Assembly: GCA_002171575.2 (NCBI GenBank)
Contig: NHEI02000011.1
Span: 22,608-42,845, forward strand
DNA length: 20,238 nucleotides
From: Flavobacteriaceae bacterium TMED81
Lineage (GTDB): Bacteria > Bacteroidota > Bacteroidia > Flavobacteriales > Flavobacteriaceae
Reading direction: 5' to 3'
The first letter of the stretch is position 1; each line of letters begins with the position of its first letter. The translations under genes were made by a program, and so were the position numbers. The notes beneath the pieces are model-generated. The model had not been told where the DNA came from. It did no database searches and saw only the letters and a program-made list of their open reading frames with translations. Below are positions 1-8,262 of this stretch, one piece after another.

Positions 1-104
1 CTGATCGAAACATAGGTCACCCGGTCGTTGGTTTGATAGGTGTCAAATATGGATTGCGCCATCAACATAGGGGCAATCAGCAAAAAAAGAAAGGTTGTTT
101 TCAT
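1..104 (-). CDS. DUF4252-type secreted protein, N-terminal fragment
   Basis: Only the first 34 codons lie in the window; the gene runs off the left edge. It starts at the ATG whose complement is at 102-104. The N-terminus is a typical export signal: Lys at position 2, a hydrophobic run (TFLFLLIAPMLMA) and then AQS, where signal peptidase I could cut. After the signal comes IFDTYQTNDRVTYVSI. This resembles the start of DUF4252 proteins of Bacteroidota, which are small exported proteins of unknown function often found near S41 peptidase genes and sigma-factor genes. The family call rests on this short match and gene order. The gene is divergent from the S41 peptidase, with 136 bp between the two starts. 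Confidence 0.5.
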   Translation of the reverse strand, partial: MKTTFLFLLIAPMLMAQSIFDTYQTNDRVTYVSI

Positions 105-240
105 CAATGAAAGAATTCGGTTATCAAACGAAAATACAATAAAGATTTTTATCCCAGACTGGTGTGCATAAACTTTCCGGCTTATGATTTTTGATAAAAA
201 TGAGTACATTGCAGGTGCAACGAATTTTACACGAATAAAA

Positions 241-1656
241 ATGCGAAAATTCCTTCTTTACGTACTCCTACTGTTTACACTGATATCATGTAAAGATGAA
301 GATGATAATATCGCACCTCGTCAATATGATTTTGAAATTGAAGACTTTATCTGGGAGGGGCTAAATACGTATTACTACTGGCAAAACAGCGTTCCCGATT
401 TGGCGGATAACAGATTTGATTCACAAAAATCCTATGCCAACTTTTTATCGCAGTTTAATGCAAATCATGAGTTGTTGTTTGAATCCCTCCTTTCCGACAA
501 GGATCGCTTTAGCTGGATCATGAGTGACTATACCGCGCTTGAAAAGCAGTTGAGTCGCATTTACACAACAAGTGGAATGATGATTGGACTGGGGAGGACT
601 GGCAACTCTGATGACTTATTTGCCTTTGTTCGCTATGTGCTACCCGATTCGGATGCAGCCACAAAAAACATAGTACGTGGAGACCTTTTTTTAAGTGTCA
701 ATAACGAACAACTGACTGTCGATAATTATCGAGCGTTGTTGAGCAGCGAAGTGGAATCATTTTCGATTGAGCTCGCTCAAATCAATGATCAGATGGTCAC
801 GCCAACAGGCATCAGTGTCGATTTGGTCAAAACAGAAATCCAAGAAAACCCCATCCATATGCACAAGCTCATTGAGCTGAATAACGTAAAAATTGGCTAT
901 TTGATGTACAATGGGTTTGTTGCTGATTTTGATGATGAACTCGAAAGTGCTTTTGCAGAATTTCAAACTCAAGGGGTAGATCAATTGATTGTCGATTTAC
1001 GATATAATCGCGGCGGATCAGTAAGCACTTCCATCAAACTTGCCAGCATGATAACTGGGCAGTTTTCGGGTGAGGTTTTTGCGCAAACCCAACACAATGA
1101 CAAACGATCTTCCCTCAATGAAGACTATCTGTTTGAAGCAACTGCTGTGCAGTTAAAAATGGATCGACTCTACGTAATTAGCTCTGAAGATACGGCATCG
1201 GCTAGTGAATTCCTGATCAATGGGCTATCACCCTATATCGATGTGATCGTTATAGGTGATGACACAACAGGGAAAAATGTTGGCTCCTATTCCATCTACG
1301 ATTGGATTGATGATAAGGGAAATGTAAACCCTCGGCACACTTGGGCCATGCAGCCCATCACACTCAAAATTGCCAATAGCGAAGGTTTTGCAGACTTTGA
1401 AAATGGTCTGCAAGCAGATTATCGCCTGCAGGAAGTCGTCGCCAATCTGGGAACCCTTGGAGAAATCGATGAACCCCTACTGCAAAAAACCCTGGAAGTT
1501 ATGGGCGTGCTCCCACCAAAATCAGAAAAAAATCAACTTTCTCGATTCGGACCCCGTTTTGAGAAAATGCCATCGTTACAAGGCGCCATTATGAATACAG
1601 AACCCCCTGCTAAAATGCGTAGGATACGCCAACCGAAAGATTTCGCCCGCGAGTAG
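241..1656 (+). CDS. S41 family peptidase, predicted lipoprotein
   Basis: A 471-residue C-terminal-processing-type serine protease, probably anchored to the cell envelope. The frame is open from an ATG at 184, but I prefer the ATG at 241. From there the protein begins MRKFLLYVLLLFTLISCK, a lipoprotein signal with lipobox LISC and the lipidated Cys at residue 17; the upstream start would bury it behind 19 extra residues. After a short acidic linker comes the N-terminal region usual in Bacteroidota S41 lipoproteins (residues about 30-100), then a PDZ-like part and the S41 catalytic fold (about 215-400). The catalytic pair is visible: Ser320 in TASASE and Lys345 in TTGKNVG. They are 25 residues apart, the same spacing as in known C-terminal processing proteases. 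The substrate is unknown. The last 15 codons and the stop overlap the end of the convergent btuB gene by 47 bp. Confidence 0.9.
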   Translation: MRKFLLYVLLLFTLISCKDEDDNIAPRQYDFEIEDFIWEGLNTYYYWQNSVPDLADNRFDSQKSYANFLSQFNANHELLFESLLSDKDRFSWIMSDYTALEKQLSRIYTTSGMMIGLGRTGNSDDLFAFVRYVLPDSDAATKNIVRGDLFLSVNNEQLTVDNYRALLSSEVESFSIELAQINDQMVTPTGISVDLVKTEIQENPIHMHKLIELNNVKIGYLMYNGFVADFDDELESAFAEFQTQGVDQLIVDLRYNRGGSVSTSIKLASMITGQFSGEVFAQTQHNDKRSSLNEDYLFEATAVQLKMDRLYVISSEDTASASEFLINGLSPYIDVIVIGDDTTGKNVGSYSIYDWIDDKGNVNPRHTWAMQPITLKIANSEGFADFENGLQADYRLQEVVANLGTLGEIDEPLLQKTLEVMGVLPPKSEKNQLSRFGPRFEKMPSLQGAIMNTEPPAKMRRIRQPKDFARE

Positions 1657-3451
1657 TGTAACCACGAACCTCTTCATAATCGGCATCAAACACGTTTTCG
1701 ATTGACCCAAACAGCGATACCCCCGGTTGTGAAAGTTGGTGCGAAATCCTGAAATCCAATAACCAATACGAAGATAACACGACCAAGTCCTGTCCAACTT
1801 TGTCGTCACGATCTCCTACAAATTGAATGCTGGTCAAGAGTTGGGTGTTCGAATTGAACTGCTGACGAAAACTGGCATTCACCTTGTGCTTGGGAATGCG
1901 CAAACCCTCCCCTTCTTCGTACTGCGTATAGGTATAGTTGGCTTGAAGAAGAAGTCGATCTGTTACTGGATAGCGACATAAAAACTCGGTGCCATACACG
2001 CAAAAGTCTCTTGTGGCATTGGTATAGCGAAAGGTCGTCATGTCGTAATCGACAAAATTTTGGTGATCCCTGCTGAAATAAACCAATTGAAACTGTCCAC
2101 CATTTGGAAAAAAGAGTGAACCCCCGAATTCTAAACTTTGATTGGTTTCGGGTTTTAGGGTTTGATTACCAGAGTAAGTATCAAATAATTTATAAAGCGA
2201 GGGGGCAATAAATGCCGTACTCAAACTGGTGTGAAAACTTAGATCTACAGAGTCAAAATCGAAATATAGTGAGGGGTTGATATGATAGGTCCAATTCGAA
2301 CCATAGGTACTGTGTTCACTCAAACGTGCGCCTGCCTGCGCCTCAAAAAAACCATTGGGTTCGTATAAAAGATTCAAAAAATAATCTGTCAGATCTACAG
2401 AGACTTTATCACTAAACTGTGCCTCTTGTTGTTTGTGATTGAGTCCGATCAAGCCTGTAAATTGCGTGGAGAGTTTGGTGGAAAAAACACCTTCGATGTC
2501 CATGACATTTCCTTCAAAATACAGGGGGAAAGAAGACACAAAGTCCCGACTGGATGTTGCCCACGACACCCGTCCGACAAACGAACTGGACTCGCCTGTC
2601 CATTTGGGCTGAAGGATCACACGCTGACTCTCGCTTGTGAAGCGGTTGTCTGCGTCCATCAAAGCGGGAAAACTATCGTCATATTCACTTGAGAAATAAT
2701 CTTTCGTAAAAATGGCATTTAGCCGAAAATCAGATGAGAGCTGAAGTTGATACTGTGCGCTTACATTTTGTTTTGCTGTCGAGTCGTTTTCGGTTCCAAT
2801 CACAGATGACATGCCCATCGTTCGCTGATCGGATAGGGAAATCGAGCCGGCATGAGTTGCATTGCCCAAAGCGAATTGGAGTTGGCGAGTTTGGAAATTG
2901 GGTTCTATTGGGAAGTCCCATTTGTCGTTATTGGTTCCATAAATGGTTCGAATCGATCCGCTTAGAGATTGTTGCTTGGGTTGGTTGGTGGTGATTTTGA
3001 TCACTGCGGTTGCTGCTGCACTCCCATACAAGCTACTGGCAGCTCCACGAATGATTTCTACCGACTCTATTGATGAAAGATCAATTGTTCTTAAATCGAA
3101 GTCATTTTCAATTTGCGTGGGGTCACTCACAGGCACTCCATCAATAAGGACCAATACCTGTCGGTTGTTTCCACCACGGATAAAATAGCTCAACTCAGAC
3201 CCCGGATGAGACTGTGCACCGTTGATGTGTATGCCAACTTGTTTAGTGAGTAAATCCGCTAAGGTGCCACCGAGAAAAGGTTCGATGTCTTTGGAGGTGA
3301 GCAGGGTAACTGATCGTCCTGTTTTGGAAACGGATCTCTCAAAACGAGAATCGGTGACCGTGACCTCATCGAGTTGAACCAAATCGTTTTGTGCAAATAC
3401 AAAAACGCACGTCAACAAGCACAGGGCTTGTGTAGAAAATACTCTTACCAT
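1610..3451 (-). CDS. btuB: TonB-dependent vitamin B12 receptor, BtuB-like
   Basis: A 613-residue outer-membrane receptor. It has a signal peptide (residues 1 to about 21, ending FVFAQ), a TonB box region (DEVTVTDSRF, about 27-36), a plug domain (about 40-155, with RGGNNRQVLVLIDGVPV and SVEIIRGAASSLYGS), and a beta-barrel ending in the canonical aromatic terminus SYAF. The length is close to E. coli BtuB (about 610) and, as in BtuB, there is no N-terminal carboxypeptidase-regulatory-like domain. Sequence similarity alone would only say TonB-dependent receptor. The B12 specificity comes from the cobalamin riboswitch in its leader, 58 nt upstream of the start codon. The receptor would take corrinoids across the outer membrane using TonB energy; no periplasmic BtuF or inner-membrane BtuCD genes are in the window. 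Its 3' end overlaps the S41 peptidase gene by 47 bp. Confidence 0.9.
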   Translation of the reverse strand: MVRVFSTQALCLLTCVFVFAQNDLVQLDEVTVTDSRFERSVSKTGRSVTLLTSKDIEPFLGGTLADLLTKQVGIHINGAQSHPGSELSYFIRGGNNRQVLVLIDGVPVSDPTQIENDFDLRTIDLSSIESVEIIRGAASSLYGSAAATAVIKITTNQPKQQSLSGSIRTIYGTNNDKWDFPIEPNFQTRQLQFALGNATHAGSISLSDQRTMGMSSVIGTENDSTAKQNVSAQYQLQLSSDFRLNAIFTKDYFSSEYDDSFPALMDADNRFTSESQRVILQPKWTGESSSFVGRVSWATSSRDFVSSFPLYFEGNVMDIEGVFSTKLSTQFTGLIGLNHKQQEAQFSDKVSVDLTDYFLNLLYEPNGFFEAQAGARLSEHSTYGSNWTYHINPSLYFDFDSVDLSFHTSLSTAFIAPSLYKLFDTYSGNQTLKPETNQSLEFGGSLFFPNGGQFQLVYFSRDHQNFVDYDMTTFRYTNATRDFCVYGTEFLCRYPVTDRLLLQANYTYTQYEEGEGLRIPKHKVNASFRQQFNSNTQLLTSIQFVGDRDDKVGQDLVVLSSYWLLDFRISHQLSQPGVSLFGSIENVFDADYEEVRGYTTRGRNLSVGVSYAF

Positions 3452-3509
3452 GAATTGATATTTACAAATTAAGCACCGCTACTTATCCCGCGTAGTTGCA
3501 CTACAAAAA

Positions 3510-3674
3510 ACAAAGGCAGGTCTCCTGGCTCACGCTCATTTCAACCTTCCCAACGATTGTCAGTGGTTTGTAGAGAAATGACTCTATACGTTTACAGTTG
3601 CGGGAACAGCGAAAGCTTTGCACTTTCTTCCCTTTTCATTTACAATTCACGAATGTGACTTGTAAAACCCTTGT
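3510..3674 (-). promoter_or_regulatory. Cobalamin riboswitch of btuB
   Basis: Read on the minus strand, the btuB leader carries the conserved elements of an adenosylcobalamin-class riboswitch in the right order. First are the AAAAGGGAA and GTGCAAAGC segments, then CCCGCAACTGTAA, then CCACTG followed by GGGAAGG. Last is the B12 box AGCCAGGAGACCTGCC, whose complement is at 3515-3530. The closing P1 stem can be drawn: ACAAGGG (complement of 3668-3674) pairs with CCTTTGT (complement of 3510-3516), with one G-U pair. The family is known to switch off transporter expression when cobalamin is abundant. I see no terminator with a U-tract between the aptamer and the start codon, so control of translation is more likely. 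Confidence 0.95.
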
Positions 3675-3680
3675 TCTTTA

Positions 3681-3688
3681 CAAAGGTA
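3681..3688 (-). promoter_or_regulatory. btuB promoter, -7 box
   Basis: The minus strand reads TACCTTTG, an exact match to the Bacteroidota -7 consensus TAnnTTTG. Transcription would start about 7 nt further on, near 3674-3675, which is just where the riboswitch P1 stem begins. That agreement supports the call. No TTTG-type -33 element lies at the usual 17-23 nt; the nearest is at 11 nt (complement of 3700-3703), so the -33 side is weak. Confidence 0.55.
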
Positions 3689-3726
3689 GTGAAGGAAAAC
3701 AAATTCTTCGGTATTAAAAAAATGGT

Positions 3727-3734
3727 TATTTTTG
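3727..3734 (+). promoter_or_regulatory. Possible -7 box for the DUF6580 gene
   Basis: TATTTTTG matches TAnnTTTG exactly and lies 18 nt before the ATG at 3753, implying a leader of about 11 nt. There is no clear -33 element in the A/T-rich sequence upstream. The box falls inside the alternative upstream start (TTG at 3732), which is one more reason to prefer the ATG. Confidence 0.4.
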
Positions 3735-3752
3735 ATTGAAATTGCTAGGTCT

Positions 3753-4241
3753 ATGTTTACGCTTTCAAAAAAAGAAAAGGTACTCTTTGGTTTTGTTCTG
3801 ATTGCTGCACTAACGCGCTTAGTTCCGCATCCACCAAACTTTGCTCCGATCACAGCGATGTCTCTTTTTGCTGGGGCCTATTTTACTCGAAAGCAACTTG
3901 CCATTATCGTACCGCTCCTCGCCATGTTGATCTCCGACCTCTTTTTGGGCTTTTACACCATTTCGATTTTTGTTTATTTATCGTTTGCTGTGATTACATG
4001 GATGGGGCAACAAAAAAATAGAGTAACCCCAAAACTCGTTTTACTGGGGAGTGTTTTGTTTTTCCTTATCAGCAATCTCGGGGTTTGGCTGTTGTATTAC
4101 CCCAAAACTATCGACGGGCTTGTCACCTGTTTTGCGCTAGCCATACCATTTTTTGCAACATCCCTACTTGGTGATATCTTCTATAGTGTGATTATGGTGT
4201 TCGGATTTTCTGCAGTCAGCAGACGTTTGCAACTCTCTTAG
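3753..4241 (+). CDS. DUF6580 family putative membrane transport protein
   Basis: A 162-residue integral membrane protein with about five hydrophobic segments (roughly residues 10-25, 35-50, 55-85, 95-115 and 125-155). The stretch LTRLVPHPPNFAPITAMSLF near the N-terminus is the hallmark of the DUF6580 family, annotated as putative transport proteins and similar in size and topology to S components of ECF vitamin transporters. I start it at the ATG at 3753 rather than the in-frame TTG at 3732. It is divergent from btuB and its B12 riboswitch, which suggests a role in corrinoid or cobalt uptake. That is inference: this gene is not downstream of the riboswitch and no substrate-binding residue can be named. 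Its TAG stop interlocks with the TAA stop of rmuC in the tetranucleotide TTAG at 4238-4241. Confidence 0.75.
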   Translation: MFTLSKKEKVLFGFVLIAALTRLVPHPPNFAPITAMSLFAGAYFTRKQLAIIVPLLAMLISDLFLGFYTISIFVYLSFAVITWMGQQKNRVTPKLVLLGSVLFFLISNLGVWLLYYPKTIDGLVTCFALAIPFFATSLLGDIFYSVIMVFGFSAVSRRLQLS

Positions 4242-5356
4242 TTCTCGCCCTCTAGTACGTTGGGTTTACTCACCTCATCCGCATCTAAAGCCAGGCGTTT
4301 GTTGTCTGGTGAAAGTCGGACAATATCCCTATCGATTTTGCGAAACTCCCCCGTGAGGTCATTGTAGTGATTGACTGCCGTGCCCAAGGTTTTCCCGAGT
4401 TTGGTGTGATAGGTTTGGTAGGCATTCAAATGCTTGGTGAGCTTGTCCACATTTGCAAGAATTTCCTGAACGGATTTTTCAATTTTGAGATTGTGTAAGG
4501 CCTTTACCGTAATTTGAAGCATGGGGAACAAACTCATCGGAGAAACAATCATCACTTTTTTATCATAGGCATAGCTCACCAAATCGCGAGAATTGATCTG
4601 CAAACTCCCTACCCGACTGTTGAGCAAATCCTGATATAAACCGTCTGCTGGGATAAACATATAGGCATAATCAGTGGTTTTCTCATTGGAGCGAATATAT
4701 TTGGCGGTCTCATCAATCCGTGAACGAATGTCTTTGCGAAACTGAGTCTCCAGAGTTTTAATCTCATTGGGATCGCTACTCTCGATCATTTTGTTGTAGT
4801 TGTCCAACGAAAATTTGGCATCAATGGGAATGATAAACTGCCCAACCTTGACAATGGCATCCACGGATTCGCCATTTGTAAACTTGTGCTGCATACTGAA
4901 CAAATCGGGTGGCAGTACATTGGCCAATAAATTTTCGAGCTGAATCTCTCCCAAAATCCCACGTTGTTTGGAGTTGCCCAAAATCTTTTCCAGAGATTTC
5001 ATCTGGGTCGCAAAATTGAGCACCTGCTCATTGGTTCCTTTAATCTTCTCGAGTTCAGAAGTGACCTCTTTCACAATTTTATTGGATTGAGAAAATTGCT
5101 GTTGCATATTCTGCTTGGCACTCTTCTGAAACTCATTAATCTCTTGATTGATGGTTTTGAGTTTGCCTTCGAGTTCAACGCGAGAGGTTTGGGCATTTTG
5201 AGCAACATCTTTTCGGATTTCCTGAATTTCGTTGCGCAAGGCCTCGTTGAGTTGCAGTAAAAGCGAATCAGATCCCGATGAATTTCGGTTTCGCAAGAAA
5301 AAGATCGCAAGGACAACGCCCAAAATGACGAGTAGTAAAATGGCTTCTAATGACAT
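4238..5356 (-). CDS. rmuC: RmuC family DNA recombination protein
   Basis: A 372-residue protein with the RmuC layout. It has one N-terminal membrane segment (about residues 4-21), a long charged, Gln/Glu/Lys-rich coiled coil (about 30-125), then the RmuC domain (about 130-340) with its conserved core LGEIQLENLLANVLPP, IPIDAKFSLDNY and YAYMFIPADG. This domain belongs to the restriction-endonuclease-like nuclease superfamily. In E. coli, RmuC limits recombination at inverted repeats and its biochemistry is poorly defined. The protein is shorter than the E. coli one (475). It follows carB after only 22 bp with no terminator, so the two are probably cotranscribed, though no functional link is evident. 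The stop codon is interlocked with that of the convergent DUF6580 gene. Confidence 0.92.
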   Translation of the reverse strand: MSLEAILLLVILGVVLAIFFLRNRNSSGSDSLLLQLNEALRNEIQEIRKDVAQNAQTSRVELEGKLKTINQEINEFQKSAKQNMQQQFSQSNKIVKEVTSELEKIKGTNEQVLNFATQMKSLEKILGNSKQRGILGEIQLENLLANVLPPDLFSMQHKFTNGESVDAIVKVGQFIIPIDAKFSLDNYNKMIESSDPNEIKTLETQFRKDIRSRIDETAKYIRSNEKTTDYAYMFIPADGLYQDLLNSRVGSLQINSRDLVSYAYDKKVMIVSPMSLFPMLQITVKALHNLKIEKSVQEILANVDKLTKHLNAYQTYHTKLGKTLGTAVNHYNDLTGEFRKIDRDIVRLSPDNKRLALDADEVSKPNVLEGEN

Positions 5357-5378
5357 GGGAACGAATGTACAAAAAAAC

Positions 5379-8228
5379 CTACTTGCTCAAGTACATTTTT
5401 CGTCGTGCATACAACTCGTAAAAGTCATCGTCTTTTAAGTCGTCGATAAACAAGATGCTTTCCCCTGTACTTTTCATTTCTGGACCAAGTGCTTTATTCA
5501 CATTTGGAAACTTATTGAATGAGAAAACGGGCTGTTTGATCGCAAAACCTTCTAAATGAGAGGTGTAATCAAAATCGCCCACCTTGTGTTTGCCCAACAT
5601 CACTTTGGTGGCATAATTCACAAAAGGTTGTTGTTTGGCTTTGGCAATAAAGGGAACCGTTCTCGACGCACGCGGATTGGCCTCAATGATATACACCACA
5701 TCGTCTTTGATGGCAAACTGTACATTGATTAAACCAACCGTATTGAGTGCAATTGCAATTTTTTGGGTGTGGTCCTTAATCTGTTGCATTACAAAGTCAC
5801 CCAAGTTAAATGGCGGTAAGGTGGCATTGGAGTCTCCAGAGTGGATTCCACAAGGTTCAATATGCTCCATAATCCCAATGATTTCGACGTTCTCACCATC
5901 GCAGATTGCATCGGCTTCTGCCTCTATGGCACCATCTAAATAATGGTCTAAAAGCAATTTGTTGTTGGGAATCTTTTGTAGCAAATCAACCACGTGGGCT
6001 TCGAGTTCCTCCCGATTGATCACGATCTTCATTCCCTGTCCACCAAGAACGTAAGATGGTCGTACAAGGATTGGAAAATCGAGTTCTTCTGCCAACTGTA
6101 GCGCTTGCTCTGGAGTTTCGGCAACGCCAAACTCTGGATAAGGGATGTTATTCTCCTTTAGCAGGGTTGAGAAACTCCCGCGGTCTTCTGCCAAATCGAG
6201 AGACTCAAAAGATGTTCCCATGATTTTAACCCCATAGCGACTGAGTTTATCAGCAAGCTTTAGGGCAGTTTGACCCCCGAGCTGAACGATTACCCCAACA
6301 GGGTTTTCATGCTGAATAATGTCGTAGATGTGCTCCCAGAAAACAGGCTCGAAATAGAGTTTATCCGCTGTATCAAAATCCGTGGATACCGTTTCTGGAT
6401 TACAATTGATCATAATGGTTTCATAGCCACATTCAGCAGCTGCCAAAACACCATGTACACAACAGTAATCAAACTCTATCCCCTGACCGATTCGATTGGG
6501 ACCTGATCCCAAAACAACAATTTTTTCTCGGCCAGAATCGACACTCTCGTTGGCGACAAATTTTTCACCGGCTTTGATTTGGACTTCATCTTCAAAAGTC
6601 GAATAGTAATAAGGCGTTTGCGCTTGAAATTCTGCAGCACAGGTATCGACGAGTTTGTAAACGCGCTTCACGCCCATTTCATTTCTCAACGTGTATACCT
6701 CACTTTCCAAACATTGCAACATATGAGCGATTTGTCGGTCTGCAAATCCCTTTTGTTTGGCTTCCAAAAGAATTGGTTTTGGAATCTCTTTAATGTTGTA
6801 TTCTGAAATCTTGAGTTCAAGGTTGTATAACTCTTCGTATTGGCGCAAGAACCACATATCAATTTTGGTGATTTCATGGATGCGATCCAAAGAAATACCC
6901 ATTTGTATGGCATCATACAGCACAAACACACGATCCCAGGAAGCGTGTTTGAGTTTGGAAATGACCGTTTCATAGTTGGTATATCCTTTGCCGTCGGCAC
7001 CTAAGCCATTGCGTTTGATTTCGAGGGATTGTGTTGCCTTGTGAAGTGCTTCTTGAAAAGACCTTCCAATTCCCATCACTTCGCCGACAGATTTCATTTG
7101 CAGACCCAACTGTCTTTCCGATCCCTCGAATTTGTCAAAATTCCAACGTGGAATTTTCACAATCACATAGTCAAGGGTTGGCTCAAACAAGGCCGAAGTT
7201 GACCCTGTAATCTGATTGCTCAATTCGTCCAAAGAGTATCCGATTGCGAGTTTGGCAGCGATTTTGGCAATGGGGTAACCCGTTGCCTTAGATGCCAAAG
7301 CAGAGGATCTGGAAACCCGCGGATTGATTTCAATGGCAATAATCTCTTCTTTTTCGTCAGGGCTAACTGCAAACTGTACGTTACAACCTCCAGCAAAATC
7401 TCCGATGCTTCGCATCATTTTGATGGCCATGTCGCGCATGCGCTGAAAAGCTGTATCGGATAGGGTCATTGCAGGTGCAACAGTGATGGAATCTCCTGTG
7501 TGAATCCCCATCGGATCCATATTCTCAATGGTACATATAATGACAACGTTGTCATTTTTGTCACGGAGCAACTCCAACTCATATTCTTTCCAACCCAAAA
7601 GGGCTTTATCAATTAAAACCTCATGAATCGGAGAGGCCTCTAACCCTCTCGTGAGTAAGGTTTCAAATTGATCTGCAGAATGAACAAAAGACGCACCAGT
7701 ACCACCAAGGGTAAAGGAAGGACGAATCACAAGCGGAAAACCAAACTCCTGTGCAATTTCTTTTCCTTTCAAAAAGGAAGTCGCCGTCTTGGCTGGAGCG
7801 ACAGGGATGTCAATGGTTTTTAATAATTTTTTGAATTGATCTCGGTCTTCTGTAATGTTTATCGCATCGATATCAACCCCAATAATTTCAACCCCAAATT
7901 CTTCCCAAACCCCTTTTTCGTCGGTTTCGATACAAAGATTTAAGGCCGTTTGGCCACCCATTGTGGGCAAAACAGCATCGACTTTGTGCTTTTTAAGAAT
8001 CTCGCGAATGGAATTGGTGGTGAGAGGTTTTAAGTAAATGTGATCCGCCATAGATGGGTCGGTCATAATCGTCGCTGGATTGGAGTTGATCAGGATCGTT
8101 TCGATTCCATCTTCTCGCAATGAGCGAAGGGCTTGACTCCCCGCATAATCGAATTCACATGCTTGACCTATGATGATGGGGCCTGAACCTATTATAAGAA
8201 TAGAGTTTATTTCAGGACGCTTTGGCAT
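5379..8228 (-). CDS. carB: Carbamoyl-phosphate synthase large subunit, short form
   Basis: The synthetase subunit that makes carbamoyl phosphate from bicarbonate, ammonia (supplied by CarA from glutamine) and two ATP, for pyrimidine and arginine synthesis in the cytoplasm. The two homologous halves are clear. The first starts at SILIIGSGPIIIGQACEFDY (about residue 9) with an ATP-grasp domain at about 125-335. The second starts at KIVVLGSGPNRIGQGIEFDY (about residue 567) with an ATP-grasp domain at about 680-880, including VRPSYVLGGQGM. An oligomerisation region links them. The protein stops at 949 residues after ELYARRKMYLSK, so the MGS-like allosteric domain that ends the roughly 1070-residue E. 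coli enzyme is absent. To my knowledge this short form is usual in flavobacteria. No carA is nearby. It lies downstream of the rpmH terminator and upstream of rmuC. I found no consensus promoter for it. Confidence 0.97.
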   Translation of the reverse strand: MPKRPEINSILIIGSGPIIIGQACEFDYAGSQALRSLREDGIETILINSNPATIMTDPSMADHIYLKPLTTNSIREILKKHKVDAVLPTMGGQTALNLCIETDEKGVWEEFGVEIIGVDIDAINITEDRDQFKKLLKTIDIPVAPAKTATSFLKGKEIAQEFGFPLVIRPSFTLGGTGASFVHSADQFETLLTRGLEASPIHEVLIDKALLGWKEYELELLRDKNDNVVIICTIENMDPMGIHTGDSITVAPAMTLSDTAFQRMRDMAIKMMRSIGDFAGGCNVQFAVSPDEKEEIIAIEINPRVSRSSALASKATGYPIAKIAAKLAIGYSLDELSNQITGSTSALFEPTLDYVIVKIPRWNFDKFEGSERQLGLQMKSVGEVMGIGRSFQEALHKATQSLEIKRNGLGADGKGYTNYETVISKLKHASWDRVFVLYDAIQMGISLDRIHEITKIDMWFLRQYEELYNLELKISEYNIKEIPKPILLEAKQKGFADRQIAHMLQCLESEVYTLRNEMGVKRVYKLVDTCAAEFQAQTPYYYSTFEDEVQIKAGEKFVANESVDSGREKIVVLGSGPNRIGQGIEFDYCCVHGVLAAAECGYETIMINCNPETVSTDFDTADKLYFEPVFWEHIYDIIQHENPVGVIVQLGGQTALKLADKLSRYGVKIMGTSFESLDLAEDRGSFSTLLKENNIPYPEFGVAETPEQALQLAEELDFPILVRPSYVLGGQGMKIVINREELEAHVVDLLQKIPNNKLLLDHYLDGAIEAEADAICDGENVEIIGIMEHIEPCGIHSGDSNATLPPFNLGDFVMQQIKDHTQKIAIALNTVGLINVQFAIKDDVVYIIEANPRASRTVPFIAKAKQQPFVNYATKVMLGKHKVGDFDYTSHLEGFAIKQPVFSFNKFPNVNKALGPEMKSTGESILFIDDLKDDDFYELYARRKMYLSK

Positions 8229-8262
8229 GAGCTGTGTGGTGTGTTAATTTTAGTGGAAATAT

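Noticed and set aside
184..240. Upstream ATG of the S41 peptidase
   Set aside because: Starting there would put 19 polar residues before the lipoprotein signal sequence, so the ATG at 241 is preferred.
3492..3504. Short hairpin before btuB considered as a riboswitch terminator
   Set aside because: The stem is only 5 bp with a 3-nt loop and no T-run follows on the minus strand, so it cannot be called an intrinsic terminator.
5635..5943. 102-codon rightward open frame antisense to carB
   Set aside because: It lies within the conserved second ATP-grasp domain of carB, has no promoter, and its translation resembles nothing known.
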